Source: Candidatus Phosphoribacter hodrii
Lineage (GTDB): Bacteria; Actinomycetota; Actinomycetes; Actinomycetales; Dermatophilaceae
DNA: 64,000 nt
Direction: 5' to 3'
Assembly (NCBI GenBank): GCA_016707175.1
Contig: JADJIB010000004.1
Coordinates: 62,001-126,000 of the forward strand
The notes beneath the pieces were generated by a model. It saw nothing but the letters and a program-made list of their open reading frames with translations, was not told where the DNA came from and made no database searches. A program made the position numbers and the translations under genes. Shown here piece after piece: positions 59,590 to 64,000 of the stretch. Positions within the stretch are counted from its first letter, which is position 1; the number at the start of each line of letters is the position of its first letter.

Positions 59590-60159
59590 ATGACTGAAAC
59601 CACCACTGAGCGCACCGCGCCGCGGCTGAAGGCCAAGTACCGCGCCGAGATCAAGTCGACGCTGCAGGAGCAGTTCTCCTACGGCAACGTCATGCAGGTC
59701 CCGGGCGTCGTCAAGGTCGTCGTCAACATGGGTGTCGGCGACGCCGCTCGTGACAGCAAGTTGATCGAGGGCGCGGTTCGCGACCTCACCGCCATCACCG
59801 GGCAGAAGCCGGTGGTCACCAAGGCGCGCAAGTCCATCGCCCAGTTCAAGCTGCGCGAGGGTATGCCGATCGGTTGCCACACGACGCTGCGCGGCGACCG
59901 GATGTGGGAGTTCCTCGACCGGCTGGTCACCGTGGCGCTGCCGCGTATCCGTGACTTCCGGGGCCTGTCGCCCAAGCAGTTCGACGGGCGCGGCAACTAC
60001 ACCTTCGGTCTGACCGAGCAGTCGATGTTCCACGAGATCGACCAGGACCGCATCGACCGGGTCCGCGGGATGGACATCACCGTCGTCACCACGGCGACCA
60101 CCGACGACGAGGGGCGCGCGTTGCTCAAGGCCCTCGGCTTCCCGTTCAAGGAGAACTGA
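59590..60159 (+). CDS. rplE: 50S ribosomal protein L5
   Basis: 189 residues from ATG 59590. FSYGNVMQVPGVVKVVVNMGVGDAARD, GQKPVVTKARKSIAQFKLREGMPIG and FGLTEQSMFHEIDQDRID match the family. Binds 5S rRNA. rpsN follows after one base. Confidence 0.97.
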   Translation: MTETTTERTAPRLKAKYRAEIKSTLQEQFSYGNVMQVPGVVKVVVNMGVGDAARDSKLIEGAVRDLTAITGQKPVVTKARKSIAQFKLREGMPIGCHTTLRGDRMWEFLDRLVTVALPRIRDFRGLSPKQFDGRGNYTFGLTEQSMFHEIDQDRIDRVRGMDITVVTTATTDDEGRALLKALGFPFKEN

Positions 60160-60160
60160 C

Positions 60161-60346
60161 ATGGCCAAGACCGCCCTGGTCAACAAAGCCAACGCGACCC
60201 CGAAGTTCAAGGTCCGTGCCTACACCCGGTGCCAGAAGTGCGGTCGTCCGCACTCGGTCTACCGCAAGTTCGGCCTCTGCCGTATCTGCCTTCGCGAGAT
60301 GGCACACCGCGGTGAGCTCCCGGGCGTGACAAAGAGCTCCTGGTAG
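60161..60346 (+). CDS. rpsN: 30S ribosomal protein S14, zinc-binding type Z
   Basis: 61 residues. MAKTALVNKANATPKFKVRAYTRC with CxxC pairs CQKC and CRIC, i.e. the short zinc form usual in the spc operon of actinobacteria. A longer zinc-free paralogue may be elsewhere in the genome. Confidence 0.97.
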   Translation: MAKTALVNKANATPKFKVRAYTRCQKCGRPHSVYRKFGLCRICLREMAHRGELPGVTKSSW

Positions 60347-60444
60347 CCCGACCAGCAAGACCCCGCCACCGACTCGACACCGAAGGTCGCCCCGGCTGTA
60401 TGCCGGCCGGGACGAAACCGCGGTGAGGAAGGGCACGAAGCCCG

Positions 60445-60843
60445 ATGACGATGACCGACCCGATTGCGGACATGCTCACGCGTGTGCGCAATGCCAACTC
60501 GGCACACCACGACAGCGTCGCGATGCCGTATTCCAAGCTCAAGGCCAACATTGCCGAGATCCTCAAGCGTGAGGGTTACATCGGTAGCTGGGCCGTGAGC
60601 GACGCCGAGGTTGGCAAGACGCTGACCATCACGCTCAAGTACGGCCCCAACCGCGAGCGCTCTATCGCCGGCGTCCGCCGGGTGAGCAAGCCCGGTCTGC
60701 GGGTCTACGCCAAGTCGACCAACCTGCCGCGCGTGCTCGGCGGACTCGGCGTGGCGATCATTTCCACCTCGACCGGCTTGTTGACTGACAAGCAGGCTCA
60801 CGAGAAGGGCGTCGGCGGGGAAGTCCTCGCCTACGTCTGGTAA
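60445..60843 (+). CDS. rpsH: 30S ribosomal protein S8
   Basis: 132 residues, ATG (MTMTDPIADMLTRVRNANSAHH); a second ATG 6 bases on is also possible. Conserved GVRRVSKPGLRVYAK and C-terminal GVGGEVLAYVW. In E. coli S8 represses the spc operon. The 98-base gap before it has one TATGCC but no inverted repeat. Confidence 0.97.
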   Translation: MTMTDPIADMLTRVRNANSAHHDSVAMPYSKLKANIAEILKREGYIGSWAVSDAEVGKTLTITLKYGPNRERSIAGVRRVSKPGLRVYAKSTNLPRVLGGLGVAIISTSTGLLTDKQAHEKGVGGEVLAYVW

Positions 60844-60855
60844 GGGGAGCTACTC

Positions 60856-61398
60856 ATGTCGCGAATTGGACGCCTCCCTGTCGTCGTTCCTGCCGGGGTT
60901 GACATCGCCATTGACGGCCAGGCCGTCACGGTCAAGGGCCCCAAGGGGCAGTTGGCCCTCGTTGTTGCCGAGCCCATCGCTGTCGCCAAGGGCGAGAGCG
61001 GTGCTGTCGAGGTCACCCGTCCCGACGACGAGCGCTTGTCGCGCTCGTTGCACGGGCTCACCCGCACCCTGATCGCCAACATGGTCCAGGGCGTCACCGC
61101 GGGTTACGAGAAGAAGATGGAAATCGTCGGCACCGGTTACCGGGTGCAGGCCAAGGGTGCCAACCTCGAGTTCGCCCTCGGCTACAGCCACTCGATCACG
61201 GTCGAGCCGCCGGCCGGCATCAGCTTCGTCGTCGAGGCCCCGACCCGTTTCTCGGTCCAGGGCATCGACAAGCAGCAGGTCGGCGAGGTCGCCGCCAACA
61301 TCCGCAAGCTGCGCAAGCCCGACCCGTACAAGGCCAAGGGCATTCGATACGCGGGTGAGCAGATCCGTCGCAAGGTCGGAAAGGCCGGGAAGAAGTAA
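60856..61398 (+). CDS. rplF: 50S ribosomal protein L6
   Basis: 180 residues, ATG with AAGGGGAG upstream. MSRIGRLPVVVPAGVDI, MVQGVTAGYEKKMEIVGTGYR and RKPDPYKAKGIRYAGEQIRRK match the family. rplR begins 3 bases later. Confidence 0.97.
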   Translation: MSRIGRLPVVVPAGVDIAIDGQAVTVKGPKGQLALVVAEPIAVAKGESGAVEVTRPDDERLSRSLHGLTRTLIANMVQGVTAGYEKKMEIVGTGYRVQAKGANLEFALGYSHSITVEPPAGISFVVEAPTRFSVQGIDKQQVGEVAANIRKLRKPDPYKAKGIRYAGEQIRRKVGKAGKK

Positions 61399-61401
61399 GC
61401 C

Positions 61402-61776
61402 ATGGCAATGATCATCAAGCGCGGCAAGAGCAAGGCCGCCGCACGGATCCGCCGCCAGGTGCGCGGCCGCAAGAAGATCTCGGGAAGCCCCGAGCGTCCT
61501 CGCCTGGTCGTGTCTCGCTCGACCCGGCACCTGTTCGCCCAGATCGTCGACGACACCGCGGGCAAGACCCTCGCGTGCGCCTCGACGATGGAGAGCGACC
61601 TGCGTGCCTTCGACGGCGACAAGACCGCCAAGGCCAAGAAGGTCGGCGAGCTGATCGCCGAGCGGGCCAAGGCAGCCGGTGTCGAGGCCGTCGTCTTCGA
61701 CCGTGGTGGCAACAAGTACCACGGCCGGATCGCGGCGATCGCCGACGGTGCGCGCGAGGGAGGGCTCTCGCTGTGA
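61402..61776 (+). CDS. rplR: 50S ribosomal protein L18
   Basis: 124 residues. SGSPERPRLVVSRSTRHLFAQIVDD-type core and AKAAGVEAVVFDRGGNKYHGRIAAIADGAREGGL. Binds 5S rRNA with L5. Confidence 0.97.
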   Translation: MAMIIKRGKSKAAARIRRQVRGRKKISGSPERPRLVVSRSTRHLFAQIVDDTAGKTLACASTMESDLRAFDGDKTAKAKKVGELIAERAKAAGVEAVVFDRGGNKYHGRIAAIADGAREGGLSL

Positions 61777-61819
61777 GCATCGTGACCCCGAACGGACTGA
61801 CTGAGATGAGGAACCACTG

Positions 61820-62500
61820 ATGCCCGGACCCCAGCGTCGAGGCACCGGAGCCGGTGCGGGTACCGCTGCCGGCGGCGAGAGCGGCGAGCGCCGCGGTCGC
61901 GGTGGTCGGGACGGCCGTGATGGTCGTCGTGACTCGCGCGAGCAGGAGAAGAGCCAGTATCTCGAGCGCGTCGTGACGATCAACCGGGTGGCCAAGGTCG
62001 TCAAGGGTGGCCGCCGGTTCAGCTTCACGGCTCTGGTCGTCGTCGGTGACGGTGACGGCACCGTGGGCGTGGGCTACGGCAAGGCCAAGGAGGTGCCCGC
62101 CGCGATCGCGAAGGGTGTCGAGGAGGCCAAGAAGGCGTTCTTCAAGGTTCCCCGCAACCAGGGCACGATCCCGCACCCGGTGCAGGGTGAGGCCGCTGCA
62201 GGCGTCGTCCTGCTGCGTCCGGCTGCTCCCGGTACTGGTGTTATCGCCGGTGGTCCGGTGCGCGCCGTTCTTGAGTGCGCCGGCATCCACGACGTGCTCT
62301 CCAAGAGCCTCGGGTCGTCCAACGCGATCAACATCGTCCACGCGACGGTGGCCGCGCTGCGTCAGCTCGAGCGCCCTGAGTCGGTCGCCGCGCGCCGTGG
62401 CAAGGCCGTCGAGGACGTCGCCCCCGCCGCGATGCTGCGTGCCCAGGCCGCTGCCGCCGCCAAGTCGGCCGCTGCCAAGGCAGACAAGGTCGGTGCATGA
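61820..62500 (+). CDS. rpsE: 30S ribosomal protein S5
   Basis: 226 residues. A Gly/Arg-rich N-terminal extension of about 42 residues, then ERVVTINRVAKVVKGGRRFSFTALVVVGD (double-stranded RNA-binding domain) and GSSNAINIVHATVAAL. The spectinomycin-site loop KVVKGGRRF is wild type. Part of the decoding-accuracy network. Confidence 0.97.
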   Translation: MPGPQRRGTGAGAGTAAGGESGERRGRGGRDGRDGRRDSREQEKSQYLERVVTINRVAKVVKGGRRFSFTALVVVGDGDGTVGVGYGKAKEVPAAIAKGVEEAKKAFFKVPRNQGTIPHPVQGEAAAGVVLLRPAAPGTGVIAGGPVRAVLECAGIHDVLSKSLGSSNAINIVHATVAALRQLERPESVAARRGKAVEDVAPAAMLRAQAAAAAKSAAAKADKVGA

Positions 62501-62682
62501 TGGCTCGTCTCAAGGTGACCCAGACTCGTGGTCACGTCGGACAGAAGCGGTTCGCCCGCGAGACCCTGCGCTCGCTGGGCCTCAAGCGCATCGGCGACAC
62601 CGTCGTCAAGGAGGACCGTCCCGAGATTCGGGGCATGGTTCGCGCGGTCACGCACCTCGTGGCCGTCGAGGAGGTTGACTGA
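62500..62682 (+). CDS. rpmD: 50S ribosomal protein L30
   Basis: 60 residues from the ATG sharing one base with the rpsE stop (ATGATG; the ATG 3 bases earlier is an alternative). ARLKVTQTRGHVGQKRFARE and RSLGLKRIGDTVVKEDRPEIRGMV match the family. Confidence 0.96.
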   Translation: MARLKVTQTRGHVGQKRFARETLRSLGLKRIGDTVVKEDRPEIRGMVRAVTHLVAVEEVD

Positions 62683-62684
62683 CC

Positions 62685-63167
62685 ATGGCCAAGAGCACTG
62701 TGAGCACGTCCGACACGGCGTCGGGCACGACGCTCAAGGTTCACCACCTGCGCCCGGCCCCGGGTGCCAAGACGCCGAAGACCCGCGTGGGTCGTGGCGA
62801 GGGCTCCAAGGGTAAGACGGCCGGTCGTGGCACCAAGGGCACCAAGGCCCGCTACCAGGTGTCCGAGGCCTTCGAGGGTGGGCAGATGCCCATGCACATG
62901 CGCATGCCCAAGCTGCGTGGCTTCAAGAACCCGTTCCGCACCGTCTACCAGGTCGTCAACCTCGACCGGATCGGTGCGCTCTACCCCGAAGGCGGGGAGA
63001 TCACGGTTGCCGACCTGGTCGCCAAGGGTGCCGTCCGTGACGGCCAGTTGGTCAAGGTCCTCGGAACCGGCGAGATTTCCGTCAAGGTCAACATCACCGC
63101 CGACGCGTTCTCCACGTCTGCCAAGGACAAGATCGAAGCCGCCGGCGGGAGTGTTTCGCAAGCCTGA
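62685..63167 (+). CDS. rplO: 50S ribosomal protein L15
   Basis: 160 residues, ATG. KVHHLRPAPGAKTPKTRVGRGEGSKGKTAGRG at the start, FEGGQMPMHMRMPKLRGFKN in the core, and a C-terminal domain ending AAGGSVSQA. A slightly long N-terminal Ser/Thr extension. Followed by a GGTATGCC inverted repeat before secY. Confidence 0.97.
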   Translation: MAKSTVSTSDTASGTTLKVHHLRPAPGAKTPKTRVGRGEGSKGKTAGRGTKGTKARYQVSEAFEGGQMPMHMRMPKLRGFKNPFRTVYQVVNLDRIGALYPEGGEITVADLVAKGAVRDGQLVKVLGTGEISVKVNITADAFSTSAKDKIEAAGGSVSQA

Positions 63168-63180
63168 CCGCGGCCGCGCA

Positions 63181-63203
63181 CGGCATACCACCTGGGTATG
63201 CCG
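63181..63203. repeat. GGTATGCC inverted-repeat element between rplO and secY
   Basis: CGGCATACC-ACCTG-GGTATGCCG, the same 23 bases as the element between rplK and rplA. Starts 13 bases after the rplO stop. Confidence 0.88.
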
Positions 63204-63238
63204 ACCGCGCACCCACGGCGCGCAAACGACGTGAGGTG

Positions 63239-63280
63239 ACACCCCGGGCCAGGGCAAACCGCGCCCGGGGTGTTATCTTG
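63239..63280 (+). terminator. Terminator- or attenuator-like hairpin before secY
   Basis: ACACCCCGGGC/GCCCGGGGTGT stem of 11 pairs followed by TATCTTG, 58 bases before the secY start. With the preceding repeat it could separate secY from the spc operon or reduce its expression. Confidence 0.6.
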
Positions 63281-63337
63281 CCAAGCGAACGCACCGACGA
63301 TTATCGCGCTCCCGCGCGAGGCACCGAGGAGGACCCC

Positions 63338-64000
<663 letters not shown>

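Overview
The window looks like a high-GC actinobacterial chromosome, probably order Micrococcales and close to Intrasporangiaceae (Tetrasphaera/Janibacter/Knoellia-like). That placement is inferred from gene order, GTG/TTG starts, a TTG-started rpoB, a furA-katG pair and the rpmG-hadA-hadB-murB ... tRNA-Trp-secE-nusG-rplK-rplA order; I ran no database search. Most of the window is the translation/transcription supercluster (rpmG, secE-nusG, rplKA, rplJL, rpoBC, rpsLG-fusA-tuf, then the S10 and spc operons up to a truncated secY), interrupted by accessory blocks.

Layout. 1-6.7 kb, minus strand: a tightly overlapping signalling-type operon (TelA-like protein, unknown protein, CbbX/SpoVK-like AAA+ ATPase, four-helix membrane sensor resembling GlnX, GlnH-like lipoprotein, and a partial gene running off the left edge). 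6.9-7.75 kb: TSUP permease. 7.75-8.39 kb: G-rich stretch that may be poor sequence. 8.4-11.4 kb, plus: tRNA-Thr, tRNA-Met, rpmG, a candidate 30-residue ORF, hadA, hadB, murB. 11.4-16.6 kb, minus: lipoprotein, adenosine deaminase, DUF5709 protein, PLP decarboxylase, aminotransferase. 16.8-19.4 kb: tRNA-Trp, secE, nusG, rplK, rplA. 19.5-26.5 kb: lipoprotein, then a peroxide-defence block (ahpC, ahpF, oxyR, furA, katG). 26.6-28.0 kb: rplJ-rplL with a structured leader. 28.1-36.4 kb: a DksA/TraR-type protein, rpoB, rpoC. 36.7-39.4 kb: ppdK. 40.0-44.8 kb: a sortase-pilus operon (pilin, sortase, short pilin, sortase). 45.1-49.5 kb: rpsL, rpsG, fusA, tuf. 49.7-53.0 kb: M18 aminopeptidase and a divergent LysR regulator/EamA exporter pair. 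53.4-64 kb: rpsJ through the start of secY.

How parts work together. OxyR and FurA sit beside the peroxide-removing enzymes they probably control; a palindrome precedes ahpC, and another overlaps the furA promoter, which is predicted to make a leaderless transcript. The pilus operon contains its own two class C sortases. The ribosomal genes are coupled by 1- to 4-base overlaps.

The most unusual signal is a short word, GGTATGCC (complement GGCATACC). I counted about 43 copies by eye, in genes of both strands and in several reading frames, and as inverted pairs in at least nine places, eight of them between genes or in leaders. This resembles the behaviour of DNA uptake sequences or REP elements more than codon usage. 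Two sequence-quality problems should be kept in mind: 20-27-base G runs inside rplD and near 7.92 kb, and an apparent one-base frameshift at the end of rpmC.
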